In this document: in pieces, positions 7,434 to 15,902 of the stretch | Position numbering within the stretch: position 1 is the first letter of the stretch | Layout of the letters: each line of letters begins with the position of its first letter | Assembly: GCA_902509965.1 (NCBI GenBank) | Contig: CABWZP010000006.1 | Coordinates: 1 to 51,167 of the forward strand | Direction: 5' to 3' | DNA from: an uncultured SAR86 cluster bacterium | Lineage (GTDB): Bacteria > Pseudomonadota > Gammaproteobacteria > Magnimaribacterales > D2472 | DNA length: 51,167 nucleotides | Program-made: the position numbers and the translations under genes | Notes under the pieces: generated by a model | What the model saw: the letters and a program-made list of their open reading frames with translations, nothing else | Databases searched by the model: none | What the model was told of the DNA's origin: nothing

Positions 7434-7497
7434 GTTTTTAGTTTAAATCTACCAACAGTAGTTGGGAAGTTTAATTTAAAAGAGTAAAATTAATGTT

Positions 7498-8790
7498 ATG
7501 AGTAAAGTATATCAAAAAAGAAGACAAACATTAGGCAATCTACTGCCTATGGATTGTGCAATTATTATTCCTGGGGCTGATCTTAAATATAGAAATGCAG
7601 ATTCTTCTTATAACTTCAGACAAGATAGTAGTTTTTTCTATTTATCTGGTTTCTGTGAAGCAAACTCAACTATGCTCATAGTAAATACCAATGGCGTAAT
7701 CACATCCTCTGTTTTTGTTCCAAGAAAAGATAAGTTAAAAGAAATATGGGATGGTTTCAGAGAGGGTCCGGAGGGAGCTAAGGAAAATTATTTATTTGAA
7801 AATGCCTTTAACAATGATGAGATTGACTCTGAACTTCCAAATTTAATTAATGGGATGAATAAAGTTTTTTATCCTTTCGGCAAAAAAGATGGATTTGATC
7901 AATTAGTAATAAATTGGATGAAATCAGCAGGAACAAAAGATAGGCACAGTAAGGCAATAGATATTGCTGATGGCTCTTCTTTGATTGGAAACCTCAGATT
8001 AATCAAGGATAGTGATGAAATCGAAATCATGAAGCAGGCTGCAAATATTTCGGCTGACGCCCATATGGAAGCTATGAAAGCTGTAAAGCCAGGCATGAAT
8101 GAACAGTCGATTGAAGCTTTGTATTTGTATGAATTTGCAAAACAAGGTGGTCGATTTGCAGCTTATACTCCTATTGTCGCTGGTGGAGATAATGCATGCG
8201 TTCTTCATTATGTAGATAACAACCAAGACTTAAATGGGTCAGACCTTTTGCTTGTTGATGCTGGTTGTGAATTTAAGATGTATGCATCAGATATTACGCG
8301 AACATTTCCAATCAGTGGAAAGTTTTCAGCAGAACAGCTTGCTGTATACAATGTTGTATTAGAAGCTCTTCATAAAGCTACAGAATGCGTAAAAGTTGGA
8401 AATAACATAATGGATCCGCAGATCACGTCAGAAAAAGTAATTACTAAAGGATTGGTCGAATTAGGAATCCTTGAAGGTGATGTTGATGATTTGCATCAGC
8501 AAGGAGCTTTTAAAGATTTCTATATGCACAAGATTGGTCATTGGCTGGGCCTTGATGTCCATGATGCTGGCGACTATATGGAAAATGATGATCATATGCT
8601 TTTTAAGGCCGGAATGGTAACTACAGTTGAGCCTGGTATTTATATTAGTAAAGATGCTAATGTCCATGATAAGTGGAAAGGTATAGGCATTAGAATCGAG
8701 GATGATATTCTTGTAACTGAATCAGGTAATCTTAATTTAACTGCTAAAGTCCCATCTGACCCAAAAGAAATCGAAGCCTTAATGGCCTAA
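7498..8790 (+). CDS. pepP: Xaa-Pro aminopeptidase P
   Basis: 430 residues (E. coli PepP 441). It is a cytoplasmic dinuclear manganese peptidase that releases the N-terminal residue before proline. The N-terminal creatinase-like domain (about 1-170, 'FRQDSSFFYLSGF') precedes the pita-bread metallopeptidase domain with the ligands in 'LLVDAGCEFKMYASDITRTF' (two Asp), 'HKIGHWLGLDVHD' (His), 'VEPGIY' (Glu) and 'GIRIEDDILV' (Glu). It begins the plus-strand pair pepP-ubiH (7 bp apart), divergent from the zapA cluster, the same neighbourhood as in E. coli but without ygfB in front. Confidence 0.93.
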   Translation: MSKVYQKRRQTLGNLLPMDCAIIIPGADLKYRNADSSYNFRQDSSFFYLSGFCEANSTMLIVNTNGVITSSVFVPRKDKLKEIWDGFREGPEGAKENYLFENAFNNDEIDSELPNLINGMNKVFYPFGKKDGFDQLVINWMKSAGTKDRHSKAIDIADGSSLIGNLRLIKDSDEIEIMKQAANISADAHMEAMKAVKPGMNEQSIEALYLYEFAKQGGRFAAYTPIVAGGDNACVLHYVDNNQDLNGSDLLLVDAGCEFKMYASDITRTFPISGKFSAEQLAVYNVVLEALHKATECVKVGNNIMDPQITSEKVITKGLVELGILEGDVDDLHQQGAFKDFYMHKIGHWLGLDVHDAGDYMENDDHMLFKAGMVTTVEPGIYISKDANVHDKWKGIGIRIEDDILVTESGNLNLTAKVPSDPKEIEALMA

Positions 8791-8797
8791 AAACTTT

Positions 8798-9949
8798 ATG
8801 GAACATCCTGTCATAATTTCTGGAGGAGGGATTATTGGTTGTTATGTTCATTTGCGCTTAAAACAAGCTGGCATATTGTCACAAGTAATTGAGAAAGGAT
8901 CACCATTAAAAGTTTCAAGTCAGAATATTAGAACTATTTCTCTCAACCCTAGCACCTACAAGCTTCTATTAGAAATAGGTATTGAGTTAGAGTCTGCATC
9001 AGTTAAAACTATAAAAGTATCTGATGGAGATAGCTCTGGAAGAATTCAATTTACTGCTGATGAAGTCAATGAAGAAGCACTATCACATGTAGCTATGTTT
9101 GATGAGCTCCTAGAAAAAATACAAGATAAAGCTTTAAATGCTATTAAGTATGAATCTGAAATAACTTCCATCTCTAAGTTAGACACATTAACAAAAATAA
9201 CCCTGAATAATAATTCTGAACTTCAAACTTCACTTCTTATTGGTTCCGATGGAAGAAATTCACCAGTAGCAAAACTATCAAATTTTGTTTCCAAAACAAA
9301 TGATTACAAGCAGACAGCTTTTACTTTTTTAGCAAAAGAAAAATCAGATCATAATAATTCAACCGCAAGCCAGATTTTTTCCAATAAAGGAATTTTTGCA
9401 TTAATGCCAATTAAACATTTAAATGAAAATATGTTTTCAGTAGTTTGGTCTGTACCTAATGAGCTTTTAAAAGATACCAATAAAGATAATTTTATTGCTG
9501 AAAACATTGATGCAATGACATCAAAAATTAACTCAAAAATTACATTAGAATCCAACATTATAAGTTTTCCACTATCCAATCATCATCTTGATTCTTATAT
9601 GAAAGAGGGCGTTGTTGTTGTTGGAGATGCTGCTCACTCTATTCATCCTTTAGCTGGACAAGGCATAAACCTTGGTTTTGCTGACGCAGATATTTTATGT
9701 GAAGAAATAATAGAAGCCTTTAAAAAAGGTTATTCGATTGGATCCTATAGAGTCCTAAAGAAATATGAAATAAGAAGAAAATCAATTAATGAAATTATGC
9801 TCAAAGCCATGGATGGGTTTATCGGATTATTTGGCTCAAACAACATATATATTAAAGTTTTAAGGGGCCTTGGATTAAAATTTTTTAACAAGATCTCGTT
9901 TATGAAAGTATTTTTTATTAATCATGCCTCAGGATCGCATAAGCTATGA
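8798..9949 (+). CDS. ubiH: UbiH/UbiF-type FAD-dependent ubiquinone hydroxylase
   Basis: 383 residues. A flavoprotein monooxygenase of the ubiquinone pathway that hydroxylates the polyprenylated aromatic ring, acting at the inner face of the membrane. It shows the Rossmann dinucleotide motif near the N-terminus ('IISGGGIIGCYVHLRL'), the 'GSDGRNSPV' loop, and the second FAD motif 'VVVGDAAHSIHPLAGQG' (about 273-289). E. coli has ubiH then ubiI after pepP; here only one gene follows, so it could serve either ring position. The symbol is given by position and family and is not certain among UbiH/UbiI/UbiF. Confidence 0.85.
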   Translation: MEHPVIISGGGIIGCYVHLRLKQAGILSQVIEKGSPLKVSSQNIRTISLNPSTYKLLLEIGIELESASVKTIKVSDGDSSGRIQFTADEVNEEALSHVAMFDELLEKIQDKALNAIKYESEITSISKLDTLTKITLNNNSELQTSLLIGSDGRNSPVAKLSNFVSKTNDYKQTAFTFLAKEKSDHNNSTASQIFSNKGIFALMPIKHLNENMFSVVWSVPNELLKDTNKDNFIAENIDAMTSKINSKITLESNIISFPLSNHHLDSYMKEGVVVVGDAAHSIHPLAGQGINLGFADADILCEEIIEAFKKGYSIGSYRVLKKYEIRRKSINEIMLKAMDGFIGLFGSNNIYIKVLRGLGLKFFNKISFMKVFFINHASGSHKL

Positions 9950-9969
9950 TTGTTGAGTTGCTTTTTAAA

Positions 9970-9984
9970 TGAGAATGATTATCA
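9970..9984. promoter_or_regulatory. Fur box upstream of the iron-binding lipoprotein gene
   Basis: TGAGAATGATTATCA matches the 7-1-7 Fur operator (TGATAATNATTATCA) at 13 of its 14 specified bases. It sits in the 66-bp gap between the ubiH stop codon and the start codon of an Fe(III)-binding protein, an expected Fur target. Binding here would repress the gene when iron is plentiful. Confidence 0.75.
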
Positions 9985-10015
9985 TCTAAATACTAATTTA
10001 CTTGATTTTTTTAAA

Positions 10016-11014
10016 ATGAGATTTTTACTATTTTTATGTCTTTCGGTTTTACTGGTTTCATGTAGCCAAGAAAAACCTTCGGATCTTCTTACAATCTATA
10101 CATCTAGACAACCACAACTTTTAGAGCCTTTGTTGGAACAATATAAGGAAAAAACTGGTATAGAGGTAATATTACTTTCAGGCAAAGCGCCTCAGCTAAT
10201 GGAAAGAATCGCTGTAGAAGCCAATGCAACAGAAGCTGATATATTTATGACAGTTGATGCTGGGGTATTATGGCAAGCTGGCGAAAAAGGAATTTTTGAA
10301 GAAATTAATTCAGAGATTTTAAATAAAAATATACCAGAACACTTAAGAGATGCTAATGGTAAGTGGTTTGGTTTATCAAAAAGAGCTAGGACAATTGTGT
10401 ATAACTCTGACTTAGTTTCTGCTAAAGACCTTACTTCATATGAAGATTTGGCTTATCCAAAGTGGGCAAATAGACTCTGTTTAAGAACTTCAACCAAGGT
10501 TTACAATAGATCACTTATTGCAAGCATGATAGATGCGGATGGTTTTGCAGCTACAAAAAATGTTGTTCAGGGTTGGGTAAATAATCTTGCTACTGAAGTT
10601 TTTTCAAGTGACACACAGGTTCTAAAAGCAGTCTCAGCAGGACAATGTGCAGTGACAATAGTAAACACGTATTATTTGGCAAGACTTGCTGATGATCCAA
10701 AATATTCAAATTTAAAATTACATTGGGCTAATCAAGGGGGCAGAGGAACTCATGTCAATATTTCAGGTGCTGGAGTTATTAAATATTCTAAGAATAAAAC
10801 TGAAGCAACTAAATTATTAGAATGGTTATCCTCTAATGAAGCCCAGGAGACTTATGCTGGAGCAAATAAGGAGTACCCAGTTATGGATGCGATTGCAGTA
10901 GGCTCAATTCTTAAAAATTGGGGCCCTTTTAAAGAAGACCTTATCTTAGTAGAAAAATTAGGATCTCTCCAAAAAGAGGCAGTGCTTTTAGCTCAAGAAG
11001 CTGGATATAAATAA
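10016..11014 (+). CDS. Iron(III) ABC-transporter substrate-binding lipoprotein (FutA/FbpA family)
   Basis: I take ATG 10016 as the start (332 residues), because it begins a clean lipoprotein signal with lipobox 'LLVSC' (Cys16). The longer frame from 9950 would put the Fur box inside the gene. Type-II periplasmic binding-protein features are 'IYTSRQPQLLEPLLEQY', 'TEADIFMTVDAG', and the 'NTYYLARL' tyrosine pair that typically co-ordinates ferric iron. It would capture Fe(III) in the periplasm for a FutB/FutC-like permease and ATPase, but neither is encoded nearby, so the transporter is split. A Fur box lies 31 bp upstream. Confidence 0.88.
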   Translation: MRFLLFLCLSVLLVSCSQEKPSDLLTIYTSRQPQLLEPLLEQYKEKTGIEVILLSGKAPQLMERIAVEANATEADIFMTVDAGVLWQAGEKGIFEEINSEILNKNIPEHLRDANGKWFGLSKRARTIVYNSDLVSAKDLTSYEDLAYPKWANRLCLRTSTKVYNRSLIASMIDADGFAATKNVVQGWVNNLATEVFSSDTQVLKAVSAGQCAVTIVNTYYLARLADDPKYSNLKLHWANQGGRGTHVNISGAGVIKYSKNKTEATKLLEWLSSNEAQETYAGANKEYPVMDAIAVGSILKNWGPFKEDLILVEKLGSLQKEAVLLAQEAGYK

Positions 11015-11051
11015 GATTTAATGGAGTAAATAAACTTGGGATTAAGAGAGT

Positions 11052-11288
11052 TTAAACTTTTTCGCCGCGTGAGCGCATCTCTTTAAGAACTTCACTAATA
11101 CCTTTTTTATCAATAATACGCATTCCCTTGGCTGAGACTTTAAGGTTTACAAACCTATTTTCAGATTCAACCCAAAACTTATGTGTATGCAGGTTAGGAA
11201 AAAACTTTCTTTTAGTCCTATTGTTAGCATGAGAAACATTGTTTCCTGATTGAGGAATCTTACCGGTTACTTGACAAATTTTACTCAT
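11052..11288 (-). CDS. rpmB: 50S ribosomal protein L28
   Basis: 78 residues, the standard length. Recognised by '[20 protein letters not shown]' near the N-terminus and '[14 protein letters not shown]' in the middle. A structural protein of the large ribosomal subunit. In most gammaproteobacteria rpmG (L33) follows directly; here only 37 bp separate rpmB from the converging iron-binding gene, so rpmG must be elsewhere. Confidence 0.96.
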   Translation of the reverse strand: MSKICQVTGKIPQSGNNVSHANNRTKRKFFPNLHTHKFWVESENRFVNLKVSAKGMRIIDKKGISEVLKEMRSRGEKV

Positions 11289-11463
11289 AGAAACGCGATT
11301 TTATATATAACCGCGACACTTAGCAATACTATTAGCAATTAATATCAATTTTTATAAATGTTTTACTATCACAAATACCTAGCTTGCAAATGGATTTAGA
11401 ATGGGAGAAAGTAGCAACTTATAAAAAAATTAAATTTTCTAACAAACCAAAGGATTTTATCTC

Positions 11464-11919
11464 TTGTTAAATATAAAAATAAAAATCATTAACCCTAAAA
11501 TCGGAACTCAAATACCCTTACCTGAATACAAGACTTCTGGATCAGCCGGAATGGATGTTAGAGCATGCCTGAAAGAGACAATCACTTTAGAGCCTGGTAA
11601 CACAGAAATGATACCTTTGGGGTTTGCAATGCATATTAATGATACAAATGTAGCAGCGCTAATAATTCCAAGATCAGGACTTGGATCGAAGCATGGAATA
11701 GTATTAGGAAACCTAGTTGGGCTTATAGATTCAGACTATCAGGGTGAATTAATGGTTCCAGCCTGGAATAGATCTAATGTGGATTTTACAATTTCATCTG
11801 GAGACAGAATCGCACAAATGGTTATAGCACCTGTAATCCAGGCAAGCTTTGAAGTTGTAAGTGATTTTGAGGAAACTGAAAGAGGGGATAAGGGCTTTGG
11901 GAGTTCTGGAGTAAAATGA
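11464..11919 (+). CDS. dut: Deoxyuridine 5'-triphosphate nucleotidohydrolase (dUTPase)
   Basis: 151 residues, normal for the homotrimeric family. It hydrolyses dUTP to dUMP and pyrophosphate, keeping uracil out of DNA and feeding thymidylate synthesis. All five motifs are visible: 'SAGMDVRA' (1), '[12 protein letters not shown]' (2), '[11 protein letters not shown]' (3), 'GDRIAQMVI' (4) and the C-terminal '[11 protein letters not shown]' (5). The start is TTG 11464 with AGGA at 11451-11454. In E. coli dut follows coaBC; here coaBC is missing and rpmB is the divergent neighbour. Confidence 0.95.
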   Translation: MLNIKIKIINPKIGTQIPLPEYKTSGSAGMDVRACLKETITLEPGNTEMIPLGFAMHINDTNVAALIIPRSGLGSKHGIVLGNLVGLIDSDYQGELMVPAWNRSNVDFTISSGDRIAQMVIAPVIQASFEVVSDFEETERGDKGFGSSGVK

Positions 11920-11924
11920 ATTTA

Positions 11925-12131
11925 CTATTTCTTTTTTCCAAATCTCTCTTCGAAACGTTGAACTCTTCCACCAGTATCAATGATTTTTTGCTTTCCAGTA
12001 TAAAAAGGATGACATGCAGAACATATATCTAATGACAAGTCATCTTTTAATGTGCTCATGACAGTAAAGGTATTACCACAACCGCAAGTTGCTTTAATTT
12101 CTTTGTATTCTGGATGTATATCGCTTTTCAT
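11925..12131 (-). CDS. rpmE: 50S ribosomal protein L31 (zinc-binding type)
   Basis: 68 residues. It has the four-cysteine zinc site of the C+ form: 'TCGCGN' (CxC) and '[10 protein letters not shown]' (CxxC). Tail '[14 protein letters not shown]' is typical. It is divergent from priA across 59 bp, the same arrangement as in E. coli. No zinc-independent paralogue is seen in this window. Confidence 0.96.
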   Translation of the reverse strand: MKSDIHPEYKEIKATCGCGNTFTVMSTLKDDLSLDICSACHPFYTGKQKIIDTGGRVQRFEERFGKKK

Positions 12132-12190
12132 AATAAATCTAAAATTTGGATGAGAACTATAACAAATAAGTCGATCTTTTCAATTAAAAC

Positions 12191-14167
12191 ATGAATATTT
12201 TTTATTACGACATTGCCATCCCTATTCCTGTTAGAGAAACATTTACCTATAAATCAAAAGAAATTTTAAAAAGCGGATCAAGAGTAGCAGTTAAATTTAG
12301 AAATAAAGATATAGTCGGCTATGTAGTGCAGCAGCTTAATGACATGCCAGATTTTTCAACAACTGAAGTCTCTGAAATACTAGATAGTGAGCCAATCTTC
12401 AAGCCTTCAGATATGCAAATTATTTTATGGTTAGCAGACTACTATCATCACCCTTTAGGAGAAGTATTTGACACATTTTGCCCACCAGCATTAAGAAAAA
12501 TAACAAAAACTGATAGCTTGTTGTCAGTTGAAGAGCCAATTTATTCAATTTTAGAAAAAGATAAACAATTTGAGCTTAACAAAGAGCAAGAAAGTTGTAT
12601 AAAAGAAATTAAAAGTCTTAGAGGATTTGATCCTTGTCTCTTATATGGTGTAACAGGCTCAGGCAAAACAGAGATATATCTTCAAACTGCTGGCTTTTAT
12701 CTATCTAAAGGCAGCTCAATTTTAATTCTTGTTCCAGAAATTTCTTTAACCCCTCAGTTACAAGAAAGGTTTATCAATAGATTTGGAGCTAATATTGGCA
12801 TTTATCATTCAAGGCAAACTCCAAAGCAAAGATATAATGTTTGGCAAAAAGCTAGAAATGGAGAGATAAAAATAGTAATTGGAACTAGGTCTGCTATTTT
12901 GAGCCCTTTAACAAATTTAGGCCTGATTATAATTGATGAAGAGCATGATCAGTCATACAAACAACACGAAGGCTTTAGATTTTCTGCTAGAGATGTAGGC
13001 ATCAAGAGAGCACAAATTGAAAAAATTCCAATAATTCTTGGAACAGCAACACCCTCATTGCAAACTTTAAAACTAGTTGAAGATAAAAAATATAAACAAG
13101 TAAATCTTCTAAAGAGGGCAAATGGTTCAAAACCACCAGGTTTTATAACATTAGATATTAATGATTCAAAGCTTGAATCTGGAATCGCAAAAGAATCACT
13201 AGACGCAATAAAAAATACGCTAAATAGAAATAAACAAGCACTTGTGTTTATTAATAGAAGAGGCTTCTCTCCCTTGTATGAGTGTAATAACTGTAGATGG
13301 GTAGCAGAATGTAAATCATGTGATGCCCGCTTAGTTTTTCATCATGGCCTAGATAGATTGATTTGTCATAGATGCGAGTCTGCATATGGTCTCCCAACAA
13401 GATGTCCAGAGTGTTCCAGTTCTAATCTTAGTCTGCAGGGCTCAGGCACAGAAAGGATAGAATTATTCTTAGAAAAGTATTTTAAAGATACAGACATTAT
13501 TAGGCTGGATCACGACACTACCAAAAAGAAAGGTTCGCTAGATGAAATTATAGAAAAAGTACATGAATCAAATTCTGCAATTTTAGTGGGCACTCAAATG
13601 CTTGCTAAAGGACATGATTTTCCCAAGGTAGAATTGGGAGTAATACTTAATTGTGATGCAGGTATCACAAGCCCAGATATAAATAGCCTCGAAAAAATTT
13701 CACAGCTATTAATTCAAGTTTCTGGCCGTGTGGGAAGACGGGATAGCAATGGCAAAGTATTAATCCAGACTAGATATCCAGAAGATAAAAATCTAAAAGA
13801 ATTAAAATCTGGTGATTATCTTCACTTTGCTCTAAAAAATTTAAAACAAAAAAAGGAACTTCACCACCCACCATATTCTGCAGTTTGTTTATTAAGAGCA
13901 AGTTCTCCCTTAGCCGATCATAATATTAAATTTTTATCAAAGGTGGCTAATACTTTGAATATTGAATCAGAAATATCAGCAATTGGACCAATACCATCAA
14001 TAATCTCAAAGACTAGAGGAAACCTTAGACACCATCTAATTATTCAGACTGGATCAAAAACTCTTTTAAATAAATATGTAAAGGATGTTATTGATTCAAT
14101 TTTATCCTGGGATGAAACTAAAAAAGTTAGATGGTTCTTTGATATTGATCCGATTGATTATAGTTAA
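12191..14167 (+). CDS. priA: Primosomal protein N' (replication restart helicase)
   Basis: 658 residues, somewhat shorter than E. coli PriA (732). It is a superfamily-2 3'-to-5' helicase that reloads the replisome at stalled forks. Seen in order: N-terminal 3'-DNA-binding domain ('PVRETFTYK'), Walker A 'GVTGSGKTE' (about 153-161), DEEH box ('LIIIDEEHDQS'), 'GTATPSLQTL', then a paired zinc-binding region ('CNNCRWVAECKSCDARL' ... 'CHRC' ... 'CPECSS'), and helicase motifs V/VI 'GTQMLAKGHDFP' and 'QVSGRVGRRD'. Its stop overlaps the convergent amidase gene by 4 bp. Confidence 0.95.
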   Translation: MNIFYYDIAIPIPVRETFTYKSKEILKSGSRVAVKFRNKDIVGYVVQQLNDMPDFSTTEVSEILDSEPIFKPSDMQIILWLADYYHHPLGEVFDTFCPPALRKITKTDSLLSVEEPIYSILEKDKQFELNKEQESCIKEIKSLRGFDPCLLYGVTGSGKTEIYLQTAGFYLSKGSSILILVPEISLTPQLQERFINRFGANIGIYHSRQTPKQRYNVWQKARNGEIKIVIGTRSAILSPLTNLGLIIIDEEHDQSYKQHEGFRFSARDVGIKRAQIEKIPIILGTATPSLQTLKLVEDKKYKQVNLLKRANGSKPPGFITLDINDSKLESGIAKESLDAIKNTLNRNKQALVFINRRGFSPLYECNNCRWVAECKSCDARLVFHHGLDRLICHRCESAYGLPTRCPECSSSNLSLQGSGTERIELFLEKYFKDTDIIRLDHDTTKKKGSLDEIIEKVHESNSAILVGTQMLAKGHDFPKVELGVILNCDAGITSPDINSLEKISQLLIQVSGRVGRRDSNGKVLIQTRYPEDKNLKELKSGDYLHFALKNLKQKKELHHPPYSAVCLLRASSPLADHNIKFLSKVANTLNIESEISAIGPIPSIISKTRGNLRHHLIIQTGSKTLLNKYVKDVIDSILSWDETKKVRWFFDIDPIDYS

Positions 14168-15435
14168 ATAGCTATATTAATTTTTTGTCCAGGATAGATA
14201 GATTTACCACGAAGATTATTAAGATCTATTATTTCATCAACTGTCACACCAAATCTTATAGCAATTTCTGATATCACATCACCTTTTTGTATGGTGTATT
14301 CAACACTTGATTGTACAGGGTCCATGAAAGTATTTGGTTTAGGCTTCTCTTTAAAGTAATTGTGAATTCCTAGGAATATTGATCTTGCTATCATGCGTCT
14401 GCCTGGTTTGCCTTTCAGTCTAGCAGCATCCTCAGGATTTGATAAAAAACCAGATTCTACTAGCACAGAGGGGATATCTATGGATTTTAGGACTCTAAAA
14501 TCTGCAAATTCAACATTTTTTTTATGTAATTTCGTATATGGATCTAGCCTTAACTTTTCTAGAATTTTATTACCTAAAAGAACGCTATTTTCTATCTTTG
14601 CCTCATAAACTAATTGATATAAAGTTCTAGCAGCATCTTCATCAAAATCATTCACATCTAATTTTCCAATCTTTGCTTTTACCTCAGGATTATTTGCGAG
14701 CTCTTTTTTTGAAAGATTTTCAGCTGTAATGCTAGAAGCTTCCTCCGACCAAACAAAAACTGAAGCACCTTTTACTGAGGATAATCTAAAAGCATCAGCA
14801 TGAATAGAAACAAAAATATCAGCCCCAAATTTTCTTGCATTTTGATACCTATCATTAAGGTCAACAAAAGAATCATCTCCTCTTATCATTATTGGTTTAT
14901 AGCCTTTTGTATCCCTAAGAGTTCTTTCAAGTTCTTTAGCAATGAGAAGTGTTATATCTTTTTCTAAAATGTTTAGCTTGCCAATGGCTCCTGGATCTTT
15001 GCCACCATGACCGGCATCAATGGCAACAATAATATCTCTTATATTTTTTTTGAGTTCATTATCTTTTTTTATTTCGAAGATTAATAAAACATGATCATTT
15101 TTTTCAATTTGCCAAGGTTTCTTCCAGTAAACAGATTCATATAAATCAAGCACTATTCTTGCGGTTGTGCCGTCTTGAGAAGCTCGTATTTTCTTGATTG
15201 GATAATTTTGACGACTATCTAATGCTTCCTTTAACTCAGAATCTTTTACATCAATAACAATTCGAGAAGGCTCATCTAAAGCATAAGAGTTAATTAGCGA
15301 TACTTTACTTATCTTAAATGTAATTCTTATTTCACCAGTTGGTAGTTCTTTAATTGATGAAAACTCTACTAGATTTGAACTATAGCTATCTAAACTAATA
15401 AAAAATAAACAGCTTAGAATAATTAATTTTTTCAT
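14164..15435 (-). CDS. N-acetylmuramoyl-L-alanine amidase (AmiB/AmiC type, AMIN + Amidase_3 + LysM)
   Basis: 423 residues. A signal peptide (about 1-19) is followed by an AMIN domain (about 20-130) that targets the septum, the zinc amidase domain with 'VAIDAGHGGKDPGAIG' (His, Zn ligand), 'VSIHADAF' (His) and 'VLVESGFLSNPEDA' (catalytic Glu), and one C-terminal LysM motif ('YTIQKGDVISEIAIRFGVT', about 379-423). It splits the stem peptide from glycan in daughter-cell separation. It follows tsaE with 2 bp spacing as in E. coli (tsaE-amiB), but the mutL-miaA-hfq genes that usually come next are absent. Confidence 0.92.
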   Translation of the reverse strand: MKKLIILSCLFFISLDSYSSNLVEFSSIKELPTGEIRITFKISKVSLINSYALDEPSRIVIDVKDSELKEALDSRQNYPIKKIRASQDGTTARIVLDLYESVYWKKPWQIEKNDHVLLIFEIKKDNELKKNIRDIIVAIDAGHGGKDPGAIGKLNILEKDITLLIAKELERTLRDTKGYKPIMIRGDDSFVDLNDRYQNARKFGADIFVSIHADAFRLSSVKGASVFVWSEEASSITAENLSKKELANNPEVKAKIGKLDVNDFDEDAARTLYQLVYEAKIENSVLLGNKILEKLRLDPYTKLHKKNVEFADFRVLKSIDIPSVLVESGFLSNPEDAARLKGKPGRRMIARSIFLGIHNYFKEKPKPNTFMDPVQSSVEYTIQKGDVISEIAIRFGVTVDEIIDLNNLRGKSIYPGQKINIAI

Positions 15436-15437
15436 TT

Positions 15438-15902
15438 TTATTTATCTTCTTTCATTAATTTTTCAATAAGAATTGTATCTCCAATCATTTCTATTTTCCT
15501 GCTATTTTGATAATGCATCATATTAATTTTAAGATTGGCCATCCTTTTTCCTTCAACTTTTTCAGGCCATTCTATGAATATTACTTTTTTGCCGTTAAAG
15601 TCTCGATTCAGCTCAAGCATTTCAACATCTTCTTCTATTTCAGTTCTATAAAGATCAATATGAAGAATTAGAAATTCTTCAAAGTCATACTCTTCGCAGA
15701 TAGTATAGGTCGGGCTTTTAACAGAACCTCGCCAACCAAGCGCTCTTAGGACACCTCTAACTAAAGTGGTTTTACCAGCACCAAGGTTACCTTGAAGATG
15801 AAACTCAAATATAGAATCATTAGATTCTTTAATGAGAGCAGCAATATTACTCCCAAAATTTAAAGTTTCACTTTCATCTTTAAGAATATAATTTTCTATC
15901 AT
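15438..15902 (-). CDS. tsaE: tRNA threonylcarbamoyladenosine biosynthesis ATPase TsaE
   Basis: 154 residues. A small P-loop ATPase that powers the TsaB-TsaD-TsaE cycle making t6A37 in ANN-decoding tRNAs. Walker A 'GNLGAGKTTLVRG' (about 38-50), 'SPTYTICEEY' and 'HIDLYR' (Walker B region), and 'FIEWPEK' are the family signatures. It overlaps nnr by 4 bp and precedes the amidase gene by 2 bp, so it is translated within that operon. Confidence 0.95.
   Translation of the reverse strand: MIENYILKDESETLNFGSNIAALIKESNDSIFEFHLQGNLGAGKTTLVRGVLRALGWRGSVKSPTYTICEEYDFEEFLILHIDLYRTEIEEDVEMLELNRDFNGKKVIFIEWPEKVEGKRMANLKINMMHYQNSRKIEMIGDTILIEKLMKEDK

Noticed and set aside
9950-10015. Extended start of the iron-binding protein at the TTG at 9950
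   Set aside because: It would add 22 residues before a perfect lipoprotein signal and would put the Fur operator inside the coding region.
11390-11470. 26-codon ORF overlapping the dut start
   Set aside because: It has no ribosome site, no recognisable content and lies in AT-rich sequence. It might be a remnant or leader but nothing beyond the open frame supports it.
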